DNA of 64,000 bases from Dendrophyllia cribrosa (GCA_024195265.1 JAJLRJ010000005.1:40883280-40947279), one strand, 5' to 3'. Positions 22,943 through 34,751 are shown, counted from the first letter of the stretch. Numbers and translations: made by a program. Notes: generated by a model not told the origin, from the sequence alone.

Positions 22943-25900
22943 TTAGTCTAACTCACTTTCACCCAAAGCTTCATAGACACGCATCAGAAGCTCGAAACTT
23001 TCAACTGTGTCGGAATGTTCTTCGCCAAACAGTTCTGCCCTCAGTCGGGAGGCCGTCTGCAAACTTTCTGCAGCTCCACGAAAGTCTCCCATTTCATATT
23101 GCACTTTGCCAAGCCAGAAGTAGCTACAACATGCTGTGTCTTTGTGATCACCAAGGAGAATCGATCTCATGTCTGCCGCTTTTTGTAGAGACATTAGAGC
23201 ACTTTTGTGGTCTCCCATGAGAAGCTCTGCTACGCCAAGGTTGTGGTAGGTGCACGCTGTGTCTTCGTCATCACCAAATAAATTTGATCTCATGTTTGCC
23301 GCTTTCTGTAGAGACTCCACGGCTCTTTTCTGGTGTCCCACGTCAAGATGTACTACACCAAGCTCGTGGTAGCTGCAAGCCGTGTCGTCGTGTTCACCAA
23401 GCAGAGTTAATCTCATGTCCGCCGCTTTCTGCAGAGACTCCAAAGCTCTTTTGTGGTCTCTCATGTTACGCTGCAGTAGCCCAAGGACATAATAGCGGCT
23501 CGCCGTGTCTTCGTGAACGCCAAGCAGATTGTATCGCATATCTGCCGCTTTCTGGAAAGACTCCGAAGCGCTTTTGTTGTCTCCCATGTCGCGCTGCACT
23601 TCACCAAGGCTGTCATAGCTACAGACCGTGTCTTCGTGATCACCAAGCAGATTGTATCGCATGTCTGCTGCTTTCTGTAAAGACTCCAAAGCTCTTGTGT
23701 TGTATCCCATGTCATCATGCACTAACCCAAGCCAGAAGTAGCTGTTCGCCGTGTCTTCGTGATCACCAAGTAGATTTGATCTTATCTCGGCCGCTTTCTG
23801 TAGAGATTCCAAAGAACTTTTGTGGTCTCCCATTTCGCGCTGCACTAAACCGAGCTCGTGATATCTACAGGCCGTGTCCATAAACAGATTGTGTCGTATG
23901 TCTGCCGCTTCCCGGAAGGACTCCGAAGCTCCTTTGTGGTCTCCCATGTCGCGTTGCACTTCACCAAGGCTGTGGTAGCTGCAAGCTGTGTCTTCGTGAT
24001 CACCAAGCAAACTGTATCGCATGTCTGCCGCTTTCTGAAAGGACTCCAAAGCTCTTTTGTAGTCAACCATGTCGCGTTGCACTTCACCAAGGCTGTGGAA
24101 ACTGCAGGCCGCGTCTTTGTGATCACCCAGGAGATTATATCGTATGTCTGCCGCTTTCTGTAAAGACGCCGAAGCACTTTTGTGGTCTCCCATTTCACTC
24201 TGCACTTTACCAAGTTTGTGGTAGCTACCGGCGGTGTCTTCGTGACCGCCAAGCAGATTGTATCGTATGTCTGCCGCTCTCTGGAAAGACTCCAACGCAT
24301 TTTTGTGGTCTCCCATGTCGCACTGCACTTCACCAAGGCTGTGGTAGCTGTCGGCAGTCTGTAAACTATCTCCAAAAAGTTCTTTCCTCAGTCGCGAAGA
24401 CTTCTGTACAGAGTCCAAAGCTCCACTGAGGTCACCCATTTCACGCTGCACTATACCAAGCCAGTAGTAACTTTCCGCCGTGTCTTTGTGATCACCACGC
24501 GGATTTGAAGTCTTGTCTGCCGCTTTCTTTAGTCTATTCAACGCTGTAAAATTTGGTCTTAAGTCTGCCGCTCTCATAAGCGATTCCAAAGCTCCAAGGA
24601 GGAATTCCATTTGACGCTGCACTATACCAAGAATGTGACAGCTGCTCGCCGTATCATCGCGTTTTCGAAGCCGTGCTGATTGTTTCGCCCATGCCTCAAA
24701 CCCTTGAACAGCCGAAGAGTTGATAAGCTCGTTTAACATGATAATCTCTACGTTAACGTCAGCACAATGCAACAGCCGGTTTCCACACATTTCTGGAGCA
24801 ATGTTGCAAAGTAAGTCTGCGAAAATTGTGTCAGTTGTCGGCTGGTTCTCTTCGAACCAAGACGTCAGCTTCATCATTAAAAGGAGGATGAACAGATCTT
24901 TTCTAGCAAACCTTTGAAAATTATCTGTTTCAAAGGAACGATCACCTCTTTGTAATGATGGTGATACCAGTGGTGTTCTGGCTTTAAACCAATTGTCATG
25001 GAGACTTCTGAAATGTGATGCAATTTCATCATCTTTTCCTTGGAGGCATTTTTCAAGCACCATGTAAACAAGTACCTTGAGAACATCCTCATCACTGCAG
25101 CTGCGTAAACTATGAACGGAACTAAAAAGAGACGGTATACCCTCGTCAAACTTGCCACAGAGTAGCTGGTGAATGGCATGATAACATAGAAGTTTTGGTG
25201 GACAATCAGCTTCATTAAGGCAGCTGGCATAGTGGGAATAGTCCCAGGTTTGAAGGTCTGAAGAGAACCAGCCCCAGAGGCGAAATGATTTTGCGGCGAG
25301 TAATTTCTGTTCATCGACCGCAATTTGCCTTCTCTTTGCTTCTGTTACCGCTGTGTCATAAAGCTGCTCAAACAATACCTCTTCATCAGGCAACACAGCG
25401 TAGAGAAACAGTTCTGCCATAGACAGTACTTCCACAGCCTTGGAATAGAGCTCGTCATCCTTTGTCCCATCAGCAAGGGATAGAAGGATGCTCTCCCGCC
25501 GATGAACGAAAGTTGCTGACGCTTCATTGGAGGGACCCATTAAAAATGTTTCATTAGCATTTCGAAAACTGGAGATATAATAGTCGTAAAACTGAAACTG
25601 TGCTGAACAAAATAAGGCTTCAACTGCTTGGTCATTTCTTCTCTCTTCATCAATAAAGGACCGGAAGAGTGAATGAATTGTGAAATGACTAAAATTGTCC
25701 CCACAATCTATTAAGGACTTTCGCTCCAATGTTCGAATTATTTTCTTGGTTGTTACGTCTGTTTTTGCGTTTAACACGGCTGTAGCTTCGTCTAATCCAA
25801 ACCAACCAGGGAAAACAGAAAGAGAAACAAATGCTCTTCTCGTGCGGACCGTCAGTTTTTTAAAAGATGTGTTAATTATGGTTTTCAATCGAGCATCATC

Positions 25901-26637
25901 GGGAAAGCTTTCACTGTCCAAAACTTCGACGAGTGTTGATTTTGTCAGTTCTTCTGAAAGCTCACGAATGGAAAGGTTTTCTTCTCTCATCATGCTACAC
26001 ATCAATCGCATCGACAGAGGAACTTGTCCACATTCCTTTACTATGCAACCACGATCATCAACCGAGATATCTGGTAATAGCAGCCTTACTAGACTGGCCG
26101 AAGAAACTTCATCCAATACATTAATTTTCTCTAAATGAACGCAAAGGGTATGGCTTAAGAAGTCAAGAGATTCTCGAGTTGTAAGGAGAAGATTGATGTG
26201 TTTACATTGTCCAAGGATCTCTCCAAGAAACCGGAGCACATGCTGTTTGGCATCTTCAGATTCAAGTAAGTCATCGGCATTATCTAAAATTAAGACAAAA
26301 GGATTTTGCTCTTGCTGTAAACATTGAATAAGCCAATGAGAGGATGACATATGAGGCACTTGTTTATCGTCTGCGAACATACTGAGTAACTTTGATACTA
26401 GCTCCTCCTTACTTTCCATTCCGCGAATGGGTGCAAAGTAGACTGGCATCTTTATGTCTCGTAGGTGATGTGCTACGTTGATGGCTACTGACGTCTTACC
26501 AAATCCTGGTGGACCCCACACGTTGACCAGTCGAGTGATGCCATTTGTCAGATGATCTTGGATTGATTCACATTCTTCTTGGCGACCAACAAAGTTTGGT
26601 ATTTTCTCAGGTATGCATGAGACGGGAACGAAAGCAC
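22943..26637 (-). CDS. NB-ARC-TPR exon of an NLR-like receptor
   Basis: This is the 3' exon of the gene whose HEPN exon lies at 29416-30426. The acceptor TTCTCTTCAAG is followed at 26637 by two bases completing a codon, then an open frame of 1,230 codons to TAA at 22943. It starts FVPVSCIPEKIPNFVGRQEE, the usual NB-ARC entry. Walker A is GPPGFGKTS, Walker B FVLILDNADDLL, RNBS-B LLLTTRES, GxP motif CGQVPLSMRL, and an MHD-like spot is FTIHSLFR. A helical region follows, then about 11-12 kinesin-light-chain-like TPRs of 42-43 residues (consensus like SYHSLGEVQRDMGDHKSALE). This is the STAND architecture: nucleotide-switched oligomerisation with TPRs as sensor, HEPN as presumed effector. The exon is intact, but the upstream exon carries a frameshift, so whether a full protein is made is uncertain. 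With an alternative start at the ATG at 26521 it would lack part of the NB-ARC entry. The ligand is unknown. Confidence 0.9.
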
Positions 26638-27540
26638 CTTGAAGAGAAGCACTAAATTTTTAGTTACACCAAACACAATAAGACAATAGTCAATCTTCTA
26701 TACTTGGCTTTTTATCGAGTTTTAAAGAACTGTATTTTAAACGAGTGTGACGTAAAGCAGCGCAGTGGAATTTCAGAGCTCTATATAGCGTTAATTGTGC
26801 CTCGATGTCTTGCGTCTTGTTATTAGTTTTAGCCTGTGAAAACAACCACGTCTCATTGCTCCCACGGAAGCCGGCCGATTGCGATAGGAGGCGTTTGTAT
26901 TCCCCTAACGATGTGCGAGCTCTTACCGCACGTACATACTCATATAGCTAGTCGTGATCGTGAGTCATTCAATAGATTTTACGATAGTTGTTTTGTTTGG
27001 ACTGATCATGACGCATATCATGCCTACAATGCCTCTGTGAAGTGGTTACAACTTTGCCAAACGCCATCAAGCCGTACTTTTGGGGATCGTGGATCGCTCT
27101 TAGTATTTTTTAAATTTTTTTATATTTTATTTCGACCTCGCATCTGGGCTCTCTTAAGTGGTAGTGAAAAGGTTTGAACGTTTAGCTCTTAAAAAAGCTT
27201 GGCGACCCACAGAATAATACAACACTGAATTGAGAAGAAAGACTTCAATAAATGACCAGCATTATCCATCGCTTGTACCGTGCAGCGTTTGCCGTGGTGT
27301 TTTTTTTTTATGATTCTTTTAACATTTGTAAAATTCATTAATAATTCACAAGGGTACTGACAAATAGAAATGAGCCATTCCAATCACATGATTACCCTGT
27401 ATAGGCCGATACAATCTTGATACAACTCACGAGTGGTTGTATCTAATTTGCATGTGAATGTGAATTTCACAAGTTGTTTACTACATTCGCATCCGTGTTG
27501 TATCGGCACTATACATTCACTCGCCTTCGGCTCGTGATTG

Positions 27541-27700
27541 TATAGAGCGTTTTCACTTGACGTCATAGCCGCCATATTGGTGTTCCCGTACAAAAGAATT
27601 TTAATTAACTTCTTTTGTTAGGGACACCAACATAGCTGCCATGGCCTTTGTCATTTGAGTCCCACGGGACTGAAGGTCACGTGAGTGAAAACGCTCTATA
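27541..27700. mobile_element. Small MITE (TATAGAGCGTTTTCAC termini)
   Basis: The termini TATAGAGCGTTTTCAC and the reverse complement are perfect, with inner GGACACCAA / TTGGTGTTCCC also paired. It sits within a larger, weaker inverted arrangement of TAGGCCGATACAA (27401, 27701). Confidence 0.7.
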
Positions 27701-27818
27701 GGCCGATACAACACTCCCGCTCATGTAGTAAACATTACATACAGTACATTTTTTGTCAGAACCCACGAGATGATAAAACATGAGCTACGTGTAGTCCATA
27801 TCATGGTAGCAAACATTG

Positions 27819-29356
27819 ATTATTAAGTCCTTGGGAATCTCGCAGCTAATACATTCTTTCTCTAACACTTGTATTCCGAAGAGTATCCTCCAAATTGTAA
27901 AGGATAAGCTTTTTAAATTTCTATGGAACAACAAAAAAGATAAAATTAAGCGTGAAGGAGTATATCAGAATTATGATAAAGGTGGTTTATGTATGGTGGA
28001 TATTGATTTAACTGCGAAGTCTTTAAGATTAGGATGGATATCGAGATTACTGCAATCCGGTGAATCAAATTGGAGTGCTATTCCCAATTATTATTTTAAG
28101 AAATGCGGTGGTCTTAACTTCCTCCTAAGGTGTAATTATGAACTTAAATACTTTGAGGATTTACCAAAGTTTTATATCGAAATGTTAAATTATTTCAAAG
28201 AGTTAAAATGTTTATACCAACATCAACAAGAACAAAATACTATCCTTTTTAACAACAAGAACATATTAATTGGAGGAAAGCCTATCTTTTATCGAGAATG
28301 GTTTTCCAAAGGTATAATCTCTATTGGACACCTTTTAAATGAAAACGGTAAATTTATGTCTTTTTCCGACTTCCAGACAAAATATGATTGTAGAACAAAC
28401 TTCCTCCAATTTTATCAAATTATTAGTGCAATTCCTAGTCACCTTTTGATCTTCGCACAACAACAAATAGTCTCTTTACCAATCAACTGTATTGAAAATT
28501 CAACAATGTTCTCTTTGGATTCCACGACTCAAGTTGATCTAGGTAAGCTGAAAACAAAAGACTACTATCAACTTCTAAATAACAAAACCCATACTGCCTA
28601 TCAAACTGGAACACAGAAATGGAAAAAAACTTTCCCCCTCAATGAGAACGATTGGTGCCAGCTTTTTAAATCTATACCGAAACTGTGTCAAGAACAAAAA
28701 TTACGAGAATTTCAATTTAAATTTATTCATCGGATCGTCGTTACCAGAAATAAACTTTTTAAATTTCGTATCAAACCAAATAGTGACTGTATTTATTGTG
28801 GTGAGGAAGATTCTATAGAACACACCTTTAAAGACTGCTCTTTCACTAAATCATTTATTAAAAAAACTCTTGAATGGTTTAATAATACAAATAAATGTAA
28901 TTTCACCCCAAGTGAAAAGGATATATTATTTGGAATTTTTATCAATAACACCAAAACTGGAGAACTGGTGAGAAGACTGAATTACACCTTCCTGTTCATG
29001 CGGTATTATATATATAGTGCGAAACTCGAAGAGAAAGCTCTTTCTGTACAAGAATTCATGCGCAAAATTCTCCTAAAATATAAAATTGAAAAACTTTGTA
29101 GTTCAAATATTGTAAGTAATAAGTGATGTATAAATGTATTATTATTGTTGTTAGTCATTGTTAAATGTTACTCCTTTTTTATTGAAATGTAATTGTACGT
29201 ATTGTATATAAGTAGAGTATTGTATTATAAGTAGTGTAAGCATTGTATTGTAAGTAGTGTGAGTATTGTATTGCACGTGTTGTAAGTAGAGTATCGTTAA
29301 GTAATGTAAGCATTGTATTGTAAGTAGTGTAAATATTATATTGTAATTAAATGAGG

Positions 29357-29389
<33 letters not shown>
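27819..29389 (+). mobile_element. 5'-truncated L1/Tx1-type LINE, poly(A)-tailed, 16-base target duplication
   Basis: The open frame 27819-29126 (435 codons, no start of its own) has the region following the RT palm of L1/Tx1-type proteins (FKFLWNNKKDKIKREG, YDKGGLCMVDI) and a C-terminal CCHC-type finger, CIYCGEEDSIEHTFKDC. Stop TGA at 29124. The 3' UTR has about six degenerate units of TGTAAGTAGTG/TATTGTATTG, then 29 A at 29362-29390. Flanks ATGGTAGCAAACATTG (27803-27818) and ATGGCAGCAAACATTG (29390-29405) are a 16-base target duplication with one mismatch. Endonuclease and most of the RT are absent, so it is dead on arrival, but the frame is undamaged, which points to a young insertion. It is antisense to the host gene. 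Confidence 0.9.
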
Positions 29390-29394
<5 letters not shown>

Positions 29395-29415
29395 AGCAAA
29401 CATTGCTATGCTTAC

Positions 29416-30426
29416 CTTTTGAGATTCCGGCCTGCATTGCTTGTTTTATATCATCAACGTCCGCCTTCACCGACTTTACTTCTTCCACTGCCGTTTTCAC
29501 GTCTGATCCGACATCTTCCATTTTTGTCTTTACGTCTGTCACTGCCGTTTTCACGTCCGATCCGACATCTTCCATTTTTGTCTTTACATCTGTCACTGCC
29601 GTTTTCACGTCCGATCCGACATCTTCCATTTTTGTCTTCACATCTGTTACTGCCGTTTTTACGTCTTTTACGTCTTCCCGACTTCTTCCACTTTTGTATT
29701 CTCATCCTTTACCAGCATTTTAATGACTTTCACGTCGGATCCGACATATTTAACTTCAGCCTTAATTTGGTCCAGATTATCTTCGATCTGCTTAAACTTT
29801 TCTCTCCTCAACTCTTCTTCCAATTGTTGACGTCTGGCAGTGGGAAAGTCTTTTTCTCCCAGCTTTCCAACATCATCAATCTTTTTACTGCTTGGACCAA
29901 GAGCAGCAAAGGCACTTTTTGCCAGTAGTATGTAATGATCAAATGTTATCTTGTTAATATTTTGTGTACTTGTCTGGTGACAAAGACTGTTTCTTAGCAA
30001 GCGTAGCTGATCCAACGACAAAGCGAACGTCTCGGCTTGGTTTCCTGAAGGGCTTAAAACGGAGTGGTGAAATGCTCCTTTTGGTAAACGACGGGGTTTC
30101 ACGTACAGTTTGTCTAAGGTAGCGAAACCACCTTTCCCATCTGGCATTGCAAAGCTTTGTGCATAGAGAGTGGCTTCAAACAGAGCTGTGCAGTCCCATT
30201 CCATATATGATTGACTGGTTGGCACATATTTTGTCTTTCCACCCTCTCTACTAAGGAACATGTTTCGAACAAGTGGCGAGTCGTCCCATTTTTGAAAGCC
30301 GGGTGTTGGTGCGACTTTGTTGTCCCACATGTACACAAACACTTGGCGCAGTGCGACTGGAAACTCGTCAAGCACAACGGTAGAGAACTTGAAAAAGTTC
30401 AGTTGCTCAGAAGAGAACGTTGTCAT
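29416..30426 (-). pseudogene. HEPN exon of the NB-ARC-TPR gene, with a frameshift in the linker
   Basis: ATG at 30426 opens a HEPN module closely like that of the 4437-5529 exon (MTTFSSEQLNFFKF, RNSLCHQ with the Rx4H motif), then a coiled linker with about three VGSDVKTAVTDVKTKMED units, ending at the donor AAAAG|GTAAGC. The first frame stops at TAA 29668 after 252 codons; the linker resumes in another phase from about 29660 to the donor. Cause: near 29658-29680 the plus strand carries TTTTACGTCTTTTACGTCT where other units have TTTTACGTCTGA, 8 bases too many. Without them the exon is 334 codons plus one base, the phase exon 2 needs. So either the gene is disrupted, or this allele or assembly carries an error in a repeat. 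The HEPN part alone could still be made as a short protein. Confidence 0.8.
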
Positions 30427-30490
30427 TGTGAGGCATTAAACGGTTCTTTATTCGAGGTAGCAGATAATAATCTCAGCTCACAGGGTACAT
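30427..30490 (-). promoter_or_regulatory. Conserved 5' flank of the HEPN-NB-ARC gene
   Basis: Matches the flanks of the other two HEPN copies (minus strand TACCCTGTGAGCTGAGATTA, then CTGCTACC). Candidate promoter or 5' UTR. Confidence 0.35.
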
Positions 30491-31202
30491 ATAGATGATA
30501 CGATTGTTCACCATTAGGAGGAATCTGAAAAAAAAAATATACAAAAAAAGGGAAAACCAATTTTGTACTGAAGACCGTATGAGCTGAAAATAAATGCTCT
30601 TAAAAAAAATCGTAGAAAAAAAAAATCAAGATACCTCTCTTAAAGTGCCTATGAAGGGAAAGGACAATATTTTACTGGCCAGTTTGTGCTGTCTTCGCGG
30701 CGCCGGCACGTGTCTTATAGTCAACGCACTTTGTAGTCAACGCACTTTGTGCATCTTCGCGTGTATTTTCCATTCTTAAATTAGATTATTGCAACTTCGC
30801 AGATAGCTAAAAGATAAGTTTTTTTTTCGATGGGGAGCGCGGTCAATATGGCGGAAGAAACATTTTATATATCAATCTTAAAAGGGTCGTATCACAGGGA
30901 TAAGAAATGTTTTTGTATTAACAGAAACCGAAAAATGATGGTCCAGTGGTGTGATAAATTACTACAAAATGAAGCAGGATTTTAGTGTTTCTAGTCATAG
31001 ACGGACTTAGTGTCGATGAACTGCACCTTTCTATCTTTAACAAGTTCCGATATTTTCGTCTCCAAAATAGGTGTCTGTAAAACCCAGAATCGACCCGGAA
31101 TACTCCGTAACACCCCGAACACCCCCGGAACACTCCGGAACACCGCTGGAACACGCTTCACTAAAAATAAAAATAAATCAAAGGCTTCTCCCCTCTTCTC
31201 GG
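30491..31202. other. Spacer, no gene assigned
   Basis: Bases 31071-31160 are rich in CCGGAACAC-type short repeats (ACTCCGTAACACC, CCCCGGAACACTCCGGAACA). Confidence 0.4.
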
Positions 31203-31683
31203 CGTTTTGCTCCACCGACCCCCCACTCCTGCGTCCAACTCCCCTTCTTCCTTTCCCTCCAACGTCGACCCAATGGATAAGGCAGGTGACCATTATATAT
31301 CGCGGGCTCAACGTTCACCGACCATCCCGCTGTCCTATACCCCATTCACACCAACGCTTAAACATGTTTAAATGTTGTTTAGTTTAAAACAGGTTTAGAA
31401 AAATACCTCCTAACCTCCCGTAATATTTGGAGTGAAATCTTTACTAAAAGAAACTTTATTGACTTTATTACCATTCTATGTAGTTTGAGTCATATACATT
31501 TCAAAACGTTCAAGATAGAGGCTGAAAACGTAGTTAAACTAAACAACATTTAAACATGTTTAACCGTTGGTGTGAATGGGGCACTAAACGTTTTGCTCCA
31601 CCAAACCCCCACCCCCTGCGTCCAACTCCCCACCCTCGCCTCCATCCAACGCCGTCCATATGGGTAAGGCAGGTGACCACCCT
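31203..31683. repeat. Direct repeats (~90 bases) flanking a MITE
   Basis: Bases 31203-31293 and 31589-31683 are direct copies (GTTTTGCTCCACC, CTGCGTCCAACTCCCC, AAGGCAGGTGACCA). A third, inverted copy of the family lies at 32110-32250 (GGCCAGCTGCC, GGGTTCTGGGG). Non-coding. Confidence 0.6.
31339..31581. mobile_element. MITE with ~45-base inverted termini
   Basis: Left ACCCCATTCACACCAACG, then AAACATGTTTAAATGTTGTT; the right end is its reverse complement. Located between the two 90-base direct repeats. No ORF. Confidence 0.75.
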
Positions 31684-32406
31684 CGAAACACCCTGGAAAC
31701 CGATGTGACGCAATAGATCGTTCACAGTATTTGCAGTTTCGTTGGCTTACTTTTAGGCGTAACCTCTCGCCATAGGTCCATTTTCGAAACACCTAAATCG
31801 TTGAAAAGAAACTCCAGACACAAACCCCACTATCTGAGTGCTTTTTTTACGTATTGTCTAGGGATCGCGAAAATTAAACCGGCGAAATAGCATGCAGTTT
31901 CAGATTTTGCAAGTAATTAATCGTAAAGCACGAAAACGTTTTTGGATACGTTTTACCGGCCAATTTTTGCCTGGTTTTCTTAAAATATATGTGAAGTGGC
32001 GTGAATCCGGAATAAACGCCATAGGCTCCTGGGTGGAAAGTTGGCAAAGGTGGTTGGGGGATCGGTAGACCAAAACGCCTAGGATAGGGGAGGTTCGGTA
32101 AGCACCCGGCGGTGAGCATTAAAAACGCGATATGTAATGGCCAGCTGCCTTCCCCATGGCGACGGCATCGGAGGGAGGGGAAAGGAGGGAATCGGTGTGC
32201 AGAATCTCTTTGTTTTTAGTGGGTTCTGGGGTATTCAGGTTAGGTTCCGGGGTGTTGTGTTTAAAAATAATGCAATCAGTGAAGATTCGAGCCTATGTGT
32301 TAAAAAGCCGTTGTTAAACCTATCTTAATACTGAGTGGTGAAGTCATGACCAAGACTAGAAGTCTAGGATAGGAAGACTCTAGGAGTTTATTTCCCTCGC
32401 GCGTTA
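31684..32406. other. Spacer with inverted member of the 31.2 kb repeat
   Basis: No gene. Bases 32110-32260 are an inverted, diverged copy of the 31071-31300 repeat. Confidence 0.4.
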
Positions 32407-32859
32407 TCCCTTTCACTCCTAGAGTCAATTATGGAGACATGTAGTGTTGTTCTAACTTTTGAGTCTGTGGATGAAATCCTATGGTGTGACCATTCAAATG
32501 AAATCCCTTCGGCAGTACTTTTGCATGGTACAATTTGTTTCTTTACTATTTATAAACAAAATGAAATTTGGGATTTTTCTTGAATTTTGATTTTTGCCAC
32601 TCTTAGGAGTTAAAGGGTTATTAAATCCTGATACAGACTTCCGCTTTCAAATGCGACATCTGAGATTCCTTTAACTCCCAAGAATGCCAAAGATAAAAGT
32701 CAAGAAAAATCCTTAATTTTAATTTCGTTTTGTAAAATATTGAAAAACAAATGGTACCATGCAAACGTACTACCAAGGAGGCTTCATTTGAATGGTCACG
32801 CCATAGGGTTTCGTTGACAGACTTTCATGTCTCCATAATTGACTCCGGGTCTGAAAGGA
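32407..32859. mobile_element. Long-armed MITE with TTA target duplication
   Basis: The arms are about 200 bases long: TCAATTATGGAGACATG and CATTCAAATGAAA on the left pair with CATGTCTCCATAATTGA and TTTGAATGGTC on the right. TTA on both sides (32404-32406, 32860-32862) suits a PIF/Harbinger-type element. A half copy lies at 47389-47600. Confidence 0.7.
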
Positions 32860-33349
32860 TTAATTAAACACACATTAAATCAGTTACTATCATAATGAAA
32901 CTTGCATTCAAAGGCAAAACAAATGCAATATATAAGGTCATATATTAAACACAGAACTTGAAAATGAATCAAACAAAGGAAAAGTGCAACTCATCCAGTC
33001 GCTTTATCGCGATCTACATCGACATGGCGTGCTAATATATCAAAACAAGCACTGCCGTGAATGGCTTCATTATAGTATGCAACAGAAGATCCAAGCAGGA
33101 TTTCGAAAGACTGACGAAAAATACGAAAAATTGTGCTTTAGTCATTACTCACCGATGTGTAGAAGAATTTGTAGCTCAAATCACTGTGTTGATCAGTAAA
33201 ATTCAAAGGATTGTTTGAAAGCTTCTTAGTCAGTTCGGCTGAACTTAGTGATATTGGCTCGGCCGCTACGTTTGGAAAGAAGAGCGATATGGCTGACTGT
33301 ACATGACATCATTGATATTCTTGGCAAGTAATACAAAAGATCCGCTTTG

Positions 33350-33606
33350 CCCCCGGGAGGGGGGGGGGGGGGGGGGGGAGGACTCCCCGATATAAAAATG
33401 ACGGGGTCAAAATTTTATATTGGTGCCGCGGTATGGAGCCGAGAAATACGACAGGAACTATTTGTCACGCATCTGTGTTGTTTTAGAATTGGTACCTCTC
33501 AGCAGTAAAAATCCATTTAAGCAACGCCCATCAAACGAGATTCTGTTTTCGTTTGTCGGGGTGTTTTTCGAAAATTTCCGAAGAGCACCCCGTCATTTTT
33601 ATATGG

Positions 33607-33641
<35 letters not shown>

Positions 33642-33644
33642 GCG
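33350..33644. mobile_element. MITE whose termini are long G/C runs
   Basis: The left end has about 20 G (33359-33378) then GACTCCCCGATATAAAAATG; the right end is the inverse: CATTTTTATATGGGAGT followed by 29 C (33611-33639). Both outer ends touch a CCCGGG-type hexamer. The interior 230 bases have no ORF. Confidence 0.75.
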
Positions 33645-33892
33645 CTTGGTCTCTTGGTTGCGGAGCACCCAAGTAGCAAACCCTGACTCCGTTTCAAACT
33701 CGAGTTTCAAACGGCAACTGCCATCCAGGAAAAGAGGAATACCAGAAAGAAGCAGGCATTTGACATGACTCAGTTTCAGTTGACGAATGTTATACATACA
33801 TACATACATACTTTATGACCTTTCCTCAAAAGGGCTTTTCAAAGATAATTGCTGAACTATTTAACAATAAGAATAATCGCAAATATAAACTA
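33645..33892. other. Spacer ending in (CATA)n-tailed repeat fragment
   Basis: Bases 33794-33812 are a CATA array followed by CTTTATGACC, which on the minus strand looks like the AATAAAG-type 3' tail of a LINE. Its body is split by the next MITE. Confidence 0.35.
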
Positions 33893-34064
33893 AGGGTGCG
33901 TTCCTTTGGGATGATCTTGATCCGGGATCACTCGGATCATGAAGCATCAAAGGAACCGATGAATCCACTCTGGACAAGGATTCATCGGTTCCTTTGATGC
34001 AGCATGATCCGAGTGATCTTGGATCAGTGATCCGGATCCAGATCATCCCAAAGGAACGCACCCT
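33893..34064. mobile_element. Palindromic MITE (AGGGTGCGTTCC termini)
   Basis: Almost fully palindromic: AGGGTGCGTTCCTTTGGGAT left, exact inverse right, with several GGATC(A/C) motifs and GATGAATCC / GGATTCATCG in the middle. TA on both sides. Confidence 0.8.
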
Positions 34065-34491
34065 TAAGTACATAAAAATCATAAATATAAGTCGTATTTA
34101 CAAAAGATAAATTTCATTAATTATCGGTCAGATGACCCCAATTTAAATCTCCTCATTTGTGGTAATTTATATGGTTAAGACATTGAACAACAAAACCACG
34201 ACCAGTGAGGGTTGCAGGATCTGTGACAAAGATCTTGATAGCAGAATATTTTTAACAAATGTTAAACAACACGGTAAAATCGAAATCTAGATCTAAACTA
34301 TACCTTTATCGAACACATAAGTATCGATTCAGCACTCTCTCTCAGACGAACAATAAAACGCTACAGAGTAATTCAGTGGGGTTCAATTTTTTAAGGATAA
34401 TCTGTGACATGTGATAATTACTGAACGGCAGTGAACGCGCGCCGGACGGTTTTCATGGACTAATTTATAAAGTATGTGGAATAGAGCAGTT
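34065..34491. other. Spacer
   Basis: Nothing recognised; possibly the rest of the LINE tail interrupted by the 33.9 kb MITE. Confidence 0.35.
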
Positions 34492-34751
34492 TTTAATTGA
34501 GTGTCGAAAGTAATTTCGTAATTGCTTTGGTTTTGCATTGCTACTCTTTGTGATTGGCTAAAAGCTCTCGCGCCATTTTCTCAACCAATCAGAAGTAAAA
34601 CCAAAACCAATCGTGATTTGCTCGCCGGCACGCGTTTTCCCGCGCTTGGTGCCGGCTACATGTATTTGCTTCGAGTTCTGATTGGTTCATCGGATTGCCT
34701 ACGAGTTCTGTGATTGGTCATCAGAGTAATTACTATTAAAAACCGCTCTAT
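34492..34751. mobile_element. MITE (TAGAGCRGTTTTTAAT termini)
   Basis: Inverted termini TAGAGCAGTTTTTAATTGAG and ATTAAAAACCGCTCTA. The inside has paired GATTGGCT / ACCAATC motifs. It lies downstream of the Mab-21 gene. Confidence 0.7.

Larger units (their letters stand above)
26638..29415 (-). other. Intron of the HEPN-NB-ARC-TPR gene, invaded by mobile elements
   Basis: Inferred from matching phases (exon 1 ends AAA G, exon 2 begins GT GCT) and consensus sites: donor GTAAGC at 29415 and acceptor TTCAAG ending at 26638. It contains a MITE (27541-27700) and an antisense LINE (27819-29389) almost touching the donor. Bases 26727-26788 resemble 2602-2666. Confidence 0.75.

Noticed and set aside
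23284..23883. 199-codon plus-strand frame and several other frames over 23-24.5 kb
   Set aside because: Shadows of the TPR repeats on the minus strand; periodic residues mirror the TPR period.
29403..29928. Plus-strand frames of 106 and 169 codons
   Set aside because: Antisense of the HEPN linker repeats.
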